Below are positions 10,948 to 21,830 of a DNA stretch of 64,000 bases, in pieces. The notes under the pieces were generated by a model. It searched no databases and was not told the origin of the DNA. It saw only the letters and a list, made by a program, of their open reading frames with translations. This stretch comes from Aspergillus flavus (lineage: Eukaryota > Ascomycota > Eurotiomycetes > Eurotiales > Aspergillaceae), in contig NC_092403.1 in the NCBI RefSeq assembly GCF_009017415.1, positions 2,790,001-2,854,000 on the forward strand, given 5' to 3'. Positions within the stretch are counted from its first letter, which is position 1. Every line of letters starts with the position of its first letter. The position numbers and the translations under genes are program-made.

Positions 10948-12273
10948 ATGGGATCAATCGGGTATCCGGATGTCCAACCCCTTGAAATCTTTTCCAAGCG
11001 CGGCCAAAATGCTGTTGAGCTGGGTTCCAAGCGAATAATCTGGGATGTGATCAGTGACATGTGGAATCCTGATACTAATCCGTCCGGAATCTTGTCCATC
11101 GGAATGGCAGAAAACACGCTGCTACACAATACACTACTCCAGTACATTGAAGCCAACTTTCGCCTGTCAGCCGAGCACCTCACCTACAATAACGGAAGTA
11201 TGGGGTCCAACGCGCTTCGAAAGGCGGTATCACACTTCTTGAACAGACATTTCAATGCCTTTCGACCAGTAGAGCCTAGTCATATCCTGATGACGAATGG
11301 ATGTTCTTCTGCCATTGAGCATTTGAGCTGGGCCTTCGTTAACCCAGGTGAGGGTGTTCTTCTTGGAATGCCGTACTACAGCACCTTCATCGCAGACATA
11401 TCACTACGGCCAGAGGCAGTGGTTATACCGGTGAAGATGGGAAACGTGGACCCTCTGAGCATCGAATCAGTTGATCTTTATGAAAAGGCTGCAGTAGAAT
11501 TTGAGGCGTCCACAGGGAGGCGAGTACGAGCTGTGATCCTCTGCAATCCGCATAACCCCCTGGGGCGGTGCTACCCACGGGAAACCATTGACAAGTTCAT
11601 GGAATTCTGTCAGTCGAAGCAAATGCACTTGATCAGTGATGAGATCTACGCGCTGTCGGTCTGGGAGAATCGTGTGGATAAAGATATTCCTTTCACACCG
11701 TTCGAATCAATACTGTCGAGAGACATAACTAGGCTCATTGACCCCAGTCTTGTGCACGTTCTCTGGGGCATGAGCAAGGACTTTGGTGCCAACGGCCTGC
11801 GAGTCGGTGCAATCATTTCACAATCTAACCCCGAGCTCCATATTGCTCAGAAGTGTCTGTCCTTGTACTCCTTCGTCTCTGGGATGTCGGATCAGATCAC
11901 TGCATCTATTCTTTCAGACGACCATTTTACTGATAAATACATCGAGATGAATCGCGAGAGACTCTCTCTGTCTCACCAATTCCTCGTTCACGCCCTGAAC
12001 AAACACAAGATCGAGTATTTACGTGGCTGCAATGCTGGATTCTTTTTATGGGTCAACCTCGGCGCGAAGTATTTAGCGGCCCATCCTGAAGAGGAGGGCC
12101 GGGCAACTGACCTCACTGATAGAATCTTTCAGAAGCTACTGGATAACAAGGTCTACGTGGCTCATGGGACTGCGTATGGATCGGAGAACCCGGGTTGGTT
12201 TCGTCTAGTGTTTGCGCACCCCATTCCGTGGCTGATGGAGGCAATGGCACGCATAGTTTGTGCCATTCAATGA
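10948..12273 (+). CDS. PLP aminotransferase, ACC-synthase-like (class I/II)
   Basis: A single-exon 441-aa frame starting at an ATG 97 bp downstream of a TATA box. It is a fold-type I PLP enzyme. The visible motifs are the early IGMAENTLLH segment typical of 1-aminocyclopropane-1-carboxylate synthase-like proteins, the substrate-binding NPHNPLGRCYP (about 200-210), SDEIYAL with the PLP-binding Asp231, and WGMSKDFGANGLRVG with the PLP lysine at Lys277. The Arg that binds the substrate carboxylate is likely in PGWFRLVFAHP near the end. Fungal members may act as aminotransferases or as C-S or ring-forming lyases, so the reaction cannot be fixed from sequence. It lies between a TPR gene and an amino acid permease that share its upstream motif, which supports an amino acid substrate. 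Confidence 0.88.
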   Translation: MGSIGYPDVQPLEIFSKRGQNAVELGSKRIIWDVISDMWNPDTNPSGILSIGMAENTLLHNTLLQYIEANFRLSAEHLTYNNGSMGSNALRKAVSHFLNRHFNAFRPVEPSHILMTNGCSSAIEHLSWAFVNPGEGVLLGMPYYSTFIADISLRPEAVVIPVKMGNVDPLSIESVDLYEKAAVEFEASTGRRVRAVILCNPHNPLGRCYPRETIDKFMEFCQSKQMHLISDEIYALSVWENRVDKDIPFTPFESILSRDITRLIDPSLVHVLWGMSKDFGANGLRVGAIISQSNPELHIAQKCLSLYSFVSGMSDQITASILSDDHFTDKYIEMNRERLSLSHQFLVHALNKHKIEYLRGCNAGFFLWVNLGAKYLAAHPEEEGRATDLTDRIFQKLLDNKVYVAHGTAYGSENPGWFRLVFAHPIPWLMEAMARIVCAIQ

Positions 12274-13051
12274 GGGGAGGTGTAAGACCGGTAGCGTGTA
12301 TTTGCTCACATTTTTGAGTTAATAATTATGTTGGAAGTTCGTATTATTCCGTGCCCAGTGATGATATACGGAATGCACTAGGGACGAGTTTGTATTTAGT
12401 TTTTTCTTTTTTCTTTTTTTTTTAAAAAAATCTAGCCATATGTATGAAGATACTCTCAGATTACCATCAACCTCTGGCCATGCTAGTCAGCTCCATACAT
12501 ATGATGCAATAGGATAAATGATGTTCCTACATTAGGATATTCTTTCCGAGTCCTTCGGCAATGGTCTTCAAACCTAGGGAAAACGATATGTATGACTGGT
12601 GGCCCAGTAACACTATCTCAATTACCGAGATAATCGAGATAGGAGAGCCTTAGCACAAAGCACGGACGGGAGATGAAGCCACTGAACCCTATTTCAAACG
12701 GCGTTTGCTTTCCACAATATGTCTTATCTGGTTATGATGCTAACTGAGCTGATCCCCCGCATTTACGGAGAGCTATCTAATTCCCAAGGCCAATCCAGGG
12801 CAGGTCAGGTTCACTCCCTATTCTTTCTATCATCAGGGCTTATCTTTATGATTATGTCAAGGGGCTAAATCAGTTAGTGAACTGGAGCCCAGCTATCAAA
12901 CTGAACCTAGGTTGGATATAAAAGCACTGTTCTGTCCATAGATGTCTGACTAGCACAACTGATATAACCCATCTTGTTGGTTGTATAAATTTTCTTTGTA
13001 TTCAATTTTCTTACTGAGAAGGCCTTCTATTTGATCTCGTTCACCCTCAAT
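12274..13051. promoter_or_regulatory. Permease upstream region with CAAACG-G-CGTTTG and TATA box
   Basis: A 778-bp spacer. A T-rich tract at 12395-12425 is probably in the aminotransferase 3' region. CAAACG-G-CGTTTG at 12695-12707 is a perfect inverted repeat with a one-base centre, and its reverse strand reads CAAACGCCGTTTG. TATAAAAG starts at 12917, about 135 bp before the permease ATG. The palindrome lies about 345 bp upstream of the ATG, similar to its relatives in the two promoters to the left. Confidence 0.5.
12695..12707. promoter_or_regulatory. CAAACG-G-CGTTTG palindrome upstream of permease gene
   Basis: A perfect inverted repeat with a single central base. The minus strand contains CAAACGCCG, the same 9-mer as in the two neighbouring promoters. 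It is 345 bp upstream of the permease ATG. Confidence 0.5.
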
Positions 13052-14883
13052 ATGGAATCAAGTCCAGTAGAACTCAAAAGCCATGAGCGTCCCGTTCCCG
13101 ATAAACCTAGAGAGAACATGGGCATATATATGGAAAATGCGACAGACAAGGCACAAGGGGAACCAGTTGACCATGGAGCAGATACCCAACTCCATCGCAC
13201 CCTCGGCACCCGCCATTTGACTATGGTTGCCCTCGGGTCAGCAATTGGCATGGGGATGTGGCTAGGAAGTGGCACGTCCTTGGCCAACGGGGGCCCCGCC
13301 AGTCTTTTCATTGGATTTCTTATAAGCAGCTCAATTATCTGGTCTGTCTGTCAATCCATTGGTGAAATGGCGGTTATATATCCTCTTCCTTCGGCATTTG
13401 TGCAATGGGCTACAATCTTCATCAGCCCAGCTGCTGGTTTCGCTCTTGGGTGGGGATATTGGTTTTCCTACTGGATCACAATTGCCAATGAACTTCAGGT
13501 CCGTCTTGTTTTCGAAAATTGCAGACTTTTTGGCATGCCGTTATAGTACTAATGCCTATGCCTTTGTCGCCAGGGTGTTGTAACTGTTCTCAACTATTGG
13601 ACAGACGAGGTGCCAAAGGCCGCATGGATATCTATTTTTTGGGCTGTTATCATCTTGATCAACATCTGGGCTGTGAGGTTCTTCGCAGAGGTGGAAGTAG
13701 TCGCATCAACCATCAAATTTGGCTGGATGTTCATTTGTGTCATTGCATTAATTGGTAATTGCCTTGCACTGCTATTCCTTCGGTAGTACTAACTACCAGC
13801 AGTGGTTACTGCTGGAGGCTCGCCCCAGGGAGGCCCTATTGGATTCCGTTATTGGAATGCGCAGCCTGTTAACAACGGGTTCAAGGGCTTTATCAGCGTC
13901 ATTCCGACCTGTATATTTGCAATGGCTGGCTCGGAGAATGCTGCGTTGGTGGCTACTGAAGTTGCTAACCCGCGAGATTCGGTACCGAAAGCTATCAAAT
14001 CCGTCTGGTTCCGTCTCGGCCTTTTCTATATCTTGGGAAGCCTTATGATTACATTAACTGTGGACCCGAATGATCCTAGTTTATTTGGTGGTTCCGGGAG
14101 TAACGCCTCGCCGTTCGTGATTGCTTTCAAGAATGCCGGGATACCGATACTAGCCCATATCACGAATGCTGTGATTTTTATTTCCGTGATATCCACTGGT
14201 AGTATATCGGGGTATGGTGGCTCTCGAATCCTGATGGGGCTGGCACATGTCAAGATGAATCACAAGGTATGGACTGGTACTCCTTACAGTTATCGAACTT
14301 TTATATGCTCACACAGGATGTCCTCCAGGTATTCGGTAAAGCAGACAGTGTAGGTCGACCATGGGCTGGCTATATTGCCACCATCGGGATTGGAGGTGCT
14401 CTCGCTTACCTCAACGTGACACATACTGGAGCACAAGTTTTCACATGGCTTTCCAACCTAGTCTCCCTACTTACACTATTTGGATGGTCTATGATATGTC
14501 TTTCCCACCTACGGTTTAGATATACCTGGATGCTGCAAGGCCGTAATGAGGCGCACCTTCCTTGGAGATCGTGGGCATACCCGTATGCCGCATGGTGGGG
14601 CTTAATCTGGTGTCTTGTTGTCTTTGGGATTCAGTTTTACTTGAGCATTTGGCCGCTTCACGAGAAGACGTCCGCGAAGAATTTCTTTGCCAATTACATC
14701 AGTGTAATAGCTGTTGCTATCATCTGGGTTTGTGCTCAGGTTTGGTATAGCTGTCCACTTTGGGCTGATGCGCGCAATATCGACTTGGATATGTGTCGGC
14801 GCTTCTATGCTGATACTGTAGATGAGGAGTCTACCCCAGTGGCCAAGTCTTTGGCAAGGAAGCTGCGTGTTGTTTGCAAGTAA
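13052..14883 (+). CDS. Amino acid permease (YAT family, APC superfamily)
   Basis: Four exons: 13052-13498, 13574-13754, 13803-14266 and 14317-14883, giving 552 aa. The first intron has the uncommon donor GTCCGT. It is a plasma-membrane importer of the fungal yeast-amino-acid-transporter type. A hydrophilic N-terminus of about 50 residues is followed by HRTLGTRHLTMVALGSAIGM, the conserved first helix with the substrate-binding glycines, then LANGGPASLFIGFLISSS, GEMAVIYPLPSAFVQWA and ALGWGYWFSYWITIANELQ. About twelve membrane segments can be picked out, and the C-terminus is short. The frame is open above the ATG at 13052, but no earlier ATG exists. Substrate is not predictable. It is the last gene of the group whose promoters share CAAACGCCG. 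Confidence 0.9.
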
Positions 14884-16455
14884 GGGTATTCATCAGAGAA
14901 TTACTCGCTTTGGTGTGAATGATGGTATGCTTTTAGAGCGAAGAAAATGTAAGGATATACACCTAACCCGGTTCTTGGTCAAGTCAGCCTTCTCTGTGCC
15001 TCATATAGCATCTTCTACTTTTAACATTCATGTCAATTGGATTAAACATATGAAAACGTTGCCCTAGGCTAGTCTGGATCAGAGAATGGAAAAGAAAATC
15101 CTTGATAAGTATTCTAATAGTTGATAAAAAGTCAGTCGAGCATATACAGAAATTAGGATATAGATAGCTAACAAGGTTAAGAGGTAGCGCATTAGTAGGT
15201 AGGTATATGATTGCTTTTACGTTCAGCTCAAGACCGCACACCACTCCGAAGGTTGCTGCCTTATAATTTGGGATATCTATACTCAGTTGTTTGAAACCAA
15301 GGCTCTGATGTTAACTATCGATTCACACCGTCGATATGCTTTTGCTTTTTATTTTTACCTATCTCCATTCGACGATCATAGTCCATATGTTGCCATTTTA
15401 ATGAACCATCCTACCTTGGCGATCCACGCTGGGGAAATTTTAGGATGGATATTATTAGAGCATAGCGATGTCTGATTCAGAATTCAGGATTGGCTAGTTA
15501 GAGCCATCCTTGAAATGGCTATGCCTTACTGTGCTTTCAGGAGACCTGAATTATAGTACGGATCTCAAGATACGTCTTGCTCAATGGCGGGACGGGGTTT
15601 GGTCGAAGAGGTATTTTAATGCTGGTGGTCGGTGGTTGAAGATGGTAATGATTTTTTCAACAGCAGAAAGCTTTTTTATCTTGCAGAAATCTTTTTAATT
15701 TTGTTTTCCCATTTCGTATGACGCTCCTAGAGTTTCTATATACAAACAATCGAAACAGCTATTATACAGGAGGAGAGGGGATATGTAGGCATTGAGGGGG
15801 CTGTTTTAATACTCATTCAACCTCGCAGTTGCTTAGATTACTCTAGTATATTAGTTTAATACTCTAGGAGCGCTTAGTATATATACTTCTATCTATTTCT
15901 ATATTCTAGAAGCAATTATTAAGTAAAAAGCGGCCCTAAGCTAGTCCTGTTCCAGAAAGGGACAGTCGCAAAGTTTCTAAACAAGAACCGTTCAATAGTC
16001 ACATATTCTCAGATAATCCTACACAGGTCTAGGGTTGGCTTTCTATTGTCTACGACGATCAAGAGAGCATTAGAGCAATATCTAGATGCTATTTATCAGA
16101 AATGCATAATAAGAATTCTCCCCGGTTATGATCATTCTTAACACCTGAGAATATTTGGAGAGTGTTTATTCTACATATATTTGAAACATAGAATAAAAAC
16201 TGTTCCTGAACTCTAAAACCATGCTCTATATGTCGGGGCTGTCAGCAATGGCAGTTCTGTATCCCCATCGGATATGCACCTCCATGGTTGGCTAAATTGA
16301 AATAGATTTTCATTTTTCCGTTCATATGAAAAGGCACCAGGTTGTAAACATCTTCAATATATTATATACCTTTTCCCTCTGTACCTGTATTAGTCCCTGT
16401 CCCAGAACCAAGATCAAGTTATATACACAAAAGCTCGAGATACAGGGCCATTATT
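14884..16455. other. AT-rich gene-free stretch
   Basis: About 1.6 kb, strongly AT-rich with many TA steps (for example 15830-15930), between convergent genes. Stops are frequent in all frames. Short open pieces near 15950-16130 look like worn coding DNA but cannot be assigned. It may be a decayed mobile element; no terminal repeats or target-site duplication were found by eye. Confidence 0.4.
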
Positions 16456-18429
16456 CTAGGAGCGAGTCTTCTTCCCATAAGGGCTCTTTCCACGACCCTG
16501 GAAACCAGCAGCCTCAGGCTTAACCAACCAAAGTGTATCCCCAGCCGAGCCATCACTGCCCTTAACATACTCCCACTTCAGAGCAGTAGCATTAGCAACA
16601 GTAAGCTTGCTGAAACCATACTCCTTGGTATTAAGCACCGCAGTGATATTAGTAAGGCCCTGACCAGCACTAAATTCACTATGACTCTCAATATTACCCG
16701 CCATACCATTCACGATATGAGTCATGGACTTGCCAGGGTTGACTCGGTACGTATTCTTGTTCAGCACGGAGGCGGTATCGATCGTGCCGTTCGCACCAAG
16801 CGGCCACAAGCGCTCATACCAGTGGATATGGCCGGAGAGGTAAGCATCGACGCCATACTGAAGCAAAAGCGCTTCGAATGCTTCCCGGATGTTCTTCTGG
16901 TAGGAAGAGTATGCGGAACTGTACATGGGCCGGTGGCTCATGACGATTACCCAGGGTGTCTTGGTGCGGTCGACGCTGGAGAGGTCCTTCTTCAACCACT
17001 TGTACTGCTCGTAGGCCTTTGTGTTCTTGACGCTGCCGTCGATGGCTCCGAAGGGCCCGCTGTCTGTGACGAATGTCTCGGATTCTGTGGGGAAGGTCTC
17101 GTCGCCGGTGAGATCTTCGGCGAAGGACCACTCGGGGCTGTTGGCGTAGTCGGTTTCTCCGTCCATGGAGACGAAGTGGGCGAGGCCGTAGTCGAAGGAG
17201 TACCAGAAGTTAGTCACACCACCGCTCTCGGAGCCGGGCATGCGGAAGCGGTGCTGGAAAGCAGTGAAGTTTCTACAAAGAAACAAATCAGCATTAGGAA
17301 AGAGGACTAGTGTGGGGCAGAGTAGGAGCTTACCGCTGGGAAGGAGGACAGCTATAGTAATTGAGGTCATTCTTGGTCCAGGTGCTGTTTGGCTCGTTGT
17401 GATCCAGATAGGCCGAGAGGACATTATGGGGACCGTCGAATTCAGCACAGGCAGCCTCGTGGTTACCGGGGAGAACCATGTAAGGAATCTTCTTTGTGAT
17501 ATTGCCCATCCACTGTTGCCAGAGATCCCAGTTGGACTCGTAAATTACACTCATGTCACCACCCTGGGGACCGCCTTGGTTCGGAATTTCTCCCTGAGGA
17601 AGAGGCTTCTTGTACTCCGAGGTGATCACACCACCGGGAAGCGAGGTGCTAGACCCGTTGTAGCAGACAGGCCAGGAATCCTCACAGGCCATGATACCAG
17701 AAGACCAGTCATCTGCGTAACTGATATCACCGCCGTGCCAGGCAAAGGCGGCCTCGCTGGCAGCCTTGGTGAGGTACTTGTGGGTACCCTGCGCGTTGGT
17801 GTAGCCCATATCATTCAAGACGGCCACCGAGAACTCGGTGGGGTCACCGGCTTTCCGGGCGGTTGTGAAGCTCAAGACCTCGGACTCGGTGGTGCCATTT
17901 GCGGCGGGAATCTGGTAGTAGTAGGTCTTACCAGATTCCAAATGGGGCAGCGAAACCTCGTGGAAGAACTGACTACACTGTGTGACAGCCTTCATCTGCG
18001 AGCAGGAGGGGGTACGGTCGTAGCTAATATCGATCAGTATACAATTCATGTCATAATTGAAGTCCTCGGAGCTGCTCACGTGTGAGAAAAGCCTCGCGCA
18101 ACGTTGACCAAGTGGTTTGGGCTAGTGCCCCATTTCACTGCGGGCGATTGTCCCAGTCCAAAGGGCGTTTGGTAGTGAATGTGAATACCATCGGGGATAT
18201 ACGATAGCGAGATCACATTAACATTGTTGGTCGGGTGCGACGACGCAGGCTTGACGGCCGGAGGCTCCACGAGTCGGGTGAAACCCTTGCCATTGCCGTT
18301 GATCGTGGGATCGAGCCAGTCACCTACAGGAACCGCGGGACCCTTGTATGGAAAGCGATTATCAACTGTAGGACGGCCATTGACGGCGCTCGACAGGCCC
18401 AGCAAGACGGAAGCAGTAGTTGCCTTCAT
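16456..18429 (-). CDS. aphA: Secreted purple acid phosphatase
   Basis: Three exons: 18429-18080, 18023-17334 and 17272-16456, giving 618 aa; introns are 56 and 61 nt. It hydrolyses phosphate monoesters at low pH with a two-metal centre and is normally extracellular. The ATG at 18429 begins a signal peptide (MKATTASVLLGLSSAVNG); the frame extends upstream but without another sensible start. A fibronectin-like N-terminal domain precedes the metallophosphatase domain. Metal-ligand motifs in order are VLNDMGY (about 186), GDISYADDW (about 215-223), PGNHE (about 302-306), VIVMSHRPMYSS and LSGHIHWYERLWP. Several N-glycosylation sequons occur. A CACGTG box upstream suggests phosphate-starvation control. 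The symbol is used by analogy to Aspergillus acid phosphatases. Confidence 0.93.
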
Positions 18430-18485
18430 TTTGAGAGAGAATTGAAGCCGTTCCTCCCCCACAGCAAACAGCCAGCTGGCTGAGC

Positions 18486-18493
18486 TTTTTATA
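18486..18493 (-). promoter_or_regulatory. TATA box of acid phosphatase gene
   Basis: On the minus strand TATAAAAA lies about 57 bp upstream of the ATG at 18429. Confidence 0.45.
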
Positions 18494-18557
18494 AGTGAGC
18501 TGCATGCTTACAGGGCTACATCCGTGTGTTGCTGATAAGCCAGGCACCAAGCTTCCA

Positions 18558-18563
18558 CACGTG
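18558..18563. promoter_or_regulatory. CACGTG box (Pho4/PalcA-type)
   Basis: CACGTG lies about 129 bp upstream of the acid phosphatase ATG and about 65 bp above its TATA box. The hexamer is the known target of the phosphate-starvation bHLH factor (yeast Pho4, Aspergillus PalcA). Function here is inferred from position and the gene it precedes. Confidence 0.45.
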
Positions 18564-18569
18564 CAATTG

Positions 18570-21131
18570 GGTAGTTGAGCGATTGGTCTATACAACTTGA
18601 AGATTAAACTAAGAGTCTTAGCTGGCCCCGCTTCGGCAAGAACAAATAAAAGACCCTAACCGAGACCAATGATATCGGGAATATACGCACGACTAGTTAT
18701 GCATGGATCATAAGAGGTTGTCCGTCTTAGGCAATATTTCAATTGCCAATTTCCGACTTAGGTTTGATGGAACCTACTCAGTACTAGAGGCTCCGTAGAC
18801 TTAGGGTTAGGAGAGCGAGGGTTTGCCTATATCAAGGAAATCAGTCACTAGATAGATCGTTTCTTCTAGCAATCACCTTTATCTGGATGTTTCGTGCTAA
18901 GAATACCTCCAGCTACATTGATTATCTCAAGGCCATTCGACATATTTAGAAATGTTCATTTCATTCAGCGTCAATCCTCTACAGCATTAGTGCTAGGAGT
19001 ATCTTACAACTCTTGAGCAAAACCCTCCTCCTCCTCCTCCTCCTTCTTCTTCTCATTATCATCACTACGACATGCCTGAAAAGGGTGTCTCCATTCATGT
19101 GCATCCCGGCAATGGTCCTTGCAGAGCGTCCCTCCATAATTTACTAAACAGCCATCTTTATAGAACCTAAATATTGATTTCAAAAATCTGTTATATTTCA
19201 TCCAGAAGCCAAACCTATTATCTTAATAGATATTATACCAACAATAACTCTATTTGTAAGCACTCTTTCGGTGTACGTGATCTACCTGACAGGTTTTATA
19301 GAAAAATTAATAAAAGATAAGACAAAATAGAGTAAATTACTTAAGATCACAAGTTTCCTATAAGAAGAAATCAATATAGTACATTAGGCTACTATTACTA
19401 TATTGTACAGCCATCCCAATCTCCATATAATTCTAGGGTAGTTGCTCGGATTCTTGTCAGTCTTAGAATTGGTAAAGGCCACACTGAAGTGAAGATATCG
19501 TTTCAGTCTTGTTTAGTTGATTCCGTTACTGTCTCCAAGCTTAACATTAACGCCATGTCAAAGGCCCAACAACAAACGATATACAAGACGCAAAGATAGG
19601 TATACATAGCTATATACCAAAATGGGCATTGTATTCAAGGTTCAATTCTTACAGATAAGACCGTTCTCAGTTAGTCTAGTATTCCTCCCGGATTGTTTAA
19701 CCATGTCAACCTATCTGGCCTTCTGTGTGCTTCTTAGTTGAAAGTTGAATTATAATCCCTCTGTATATGGATAACAAGAGTCTATCGTAAATGATGTGCC
19801 TAGGTAATACAGCATGAGAATGAAGACTGCAATACTTTATATCTCTTTTTGGTTTACTCGGCCACTTAGAGTGTGGGTTCATATGAGGAAGCTCGACGGA
19901 GTAATATGCGTGGTTTTTCTATGAAGCTTTCTGTGTGATCTGAGTTGGACATTGATAGGATGAGTGTAGTTTGTAGTTGTAGGGAGAGACTGTATTTGGT
20001 GGTAGTTGTCAATACTGAGTGACAGTCAGTAGTATAGAGCGAGTAATGAGGATGATATGCAACTATGGTCTGGAATATACTCTGGTGAAATAGCAGTGTA
20101 GGTTTGACACCTGGGATTCCTGTCCAATATTTATGCACATGATCAGTCGATGCTCACGTGTTATCGTAAAAGCGGCGATACGTGTATCGGCAACCGCTTG
20201 ATTACGACCACACAAGATGTATATGAGTCTTTGCATATCTTCGTCAATATATGCTTATGGGTGTACGTCATCTAAGAACAGTGGAAAGGATGTAACGGAA
20301 CCTTCAAACACGTCAAAAGTTACTACTCCATAATTCAACATGACAAGTAGGATATGACCCGAAGTGCAACGAAGCATAAAGTTAACCTCGCAACGACGTC
20401 GAGTCTATCTCCACAACCTCCGACGATCCCACCAGGCGTCCCAAAAGCCAGACCAATGATGCGATAACGGTCTTCACCTCATTGGTAGTGACATCGCGTG
20501 ACTGACATTCGGGGTAACGCGGATCGACGTTGGGTCGAGGCGATTATCGGTCTATTGTCTTGGCGGCAATGATTAACATCCATGGTTTGACTCGAAGTTT
20601 GACTTTCGGTGAGGGGAAGAGTCTAGAAGCCGGTTCGTTTTATCTATGTCCTTACATTGCTTGGCTGGGCTTACTCCGCGGAAATAAACAGGAGCAAGGG
20701 CTTATTGTTGGTACACTGATTTTCTATTCGTCTAATAATCATGTACGTACAGTACAATTCACCCCGGAAACCGGGGGAAATTCAAACCTCAAACGGGTAT
20801 ACGCTCAAAAGGACAATACACGGGAAACCGTTCGCTTTTGAAAACATCGCTCGTTGCATGCATGAAGGCAGTGGAGGCCCAGGTTGGGGGTAATTAAGAT
20901 TCGCCCCTTGCGTTGAAGCCGCATAAAAGTGGTCCTCGTAAATCGGGTCGTCGCGAATCATGACCGTCCGTCACACTACTCGGGTGAAATAGGGCGGGAA
21001 GAAGGGAAGCGCACACCAGGGTCGTCGAAGATTAAAATATGAGAAAAGGGTCCGAGTAGGTAAGCGCCGGGTGGTCGGATGCTCACGTGACGTAAGAATG
21101 GAAGAGTGAATTGACTTGGCCAGAAGTCGGT
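18570..21131. other. Long gene-poor stretch
   Basis: About 2.5 kb without a gene I can support. It contains a CTC/CTT-type triplet tract at about 19026-19055, an AT-rich part near 19230-19440, and a nested inverted repeat around 20172-20197 (CGATAC-GT-GTATCG inside GCGG...CCGC). A minus-strand frame at 19004-19201 ends in a Glu/Lys run encoded by the triplet tract. Another at 19866-20138 ends with a 28-codon stretch starting at an ATG. Neither is convincing. Confidence 0.45.
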
Positions 21132-21830
21132 TTAACCACAGATTTGCACGGCATTCAACGCACGGGTCAAATCTTCGGGGGCAAACGGCATGTAGCTGCC
21201 CTTGGGGGACAGCGGGGGCGGGGAGATGGCCCGGACCACGGGTGACGTGTACCGGATCGTCTCCTTGAGTTGGGCGATCGAGTCCTGACGGATAGCTTCA
21301 TCGAAGAGGGTCATCATCGAGCTGCTGTAGCTGTCCGGGTCATAAGCGGTCGAGGAGGTGGATCCACTGTCATCCTGGCGCTCCGCGCGCTCGTTGTCGG
21401 AGATCGTGGCGGATGCTAGTCCATGTTAGAACAACGGTCAAGCACGTGGCGGTTAAGAATTTAGAATGCGGCAAGGGGGACACTAGAAGAACCAGGTTTA
21501 CGTACCATCAGACAGACCCTCTGGGGCAAGCGAGGGAACCTCATCAGGAGCCACACTATCCTCCTGGACACGAGGCCTCAAATAGTCGGGCAAAGATGCG
21601 CAAGGGGACAAAGAAAGATCCGGGGAACGGGGTCGTTCGGCCTGGGCGTCGTCAAAGGACCACGCGGCCAGTCTCTTTTGGTGCTCGCGGTCAAATGGGC
21701 CCTTGAACTTGGACGGCGGGATCTCATGGCGCTTGTAATACTCGATCTTGATGGAGTTGGAATTGTCCTTCGATTTGGAACCGCTAGGCGAGCGACGAAA
21801 CACTCTGCGAACCTTTTCGCGAAGACTCAT
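21132..21830 (-). CDS. Conserved-looking hypothetical protein, 202 aa
   Basis: Two exons, 21830-21506 and 21415-21132, joined over a 90-nt intron (donor GTACGT, acceptor TAG), give 202 aa. I do not recognise the family. The N-terminus is basic (MSLREKVRRVFRRSPSGSKS), followed by KIEYYKRHEIPPSKFKGPFD, a Pro/Ser-rich middle and a Ser-rich stretch, then a helical C-terminus with MMTLFDEAIRQDSIAQLKET. The small size, basic start and absence of membrane segments fit an intracellular, partly disordered protein. Support for a real gene is the clean splice join, an ATG start and protein-like composition in both exons. Function unknown. Confidence 0.72.

Noticed and set aside
19866..20138. Minus-strand frame ending in a 28-codon ATG-started peptide
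   Set aside because: Too short and without any supporting motif; most of the frame looks like a CT-rich leader.
20172..20197. Nested inverted repeat CGATAC-GT-GTATCG within GCGG...CCGC
   Set aside because: Not near a supported gene start and of a length that can occur by chance; kept only as a note in the spacer entry.
20530..20841. 103-codon + strand frame
   Set aside because: Begins at TTG, no family match and no splice sites that extend it.
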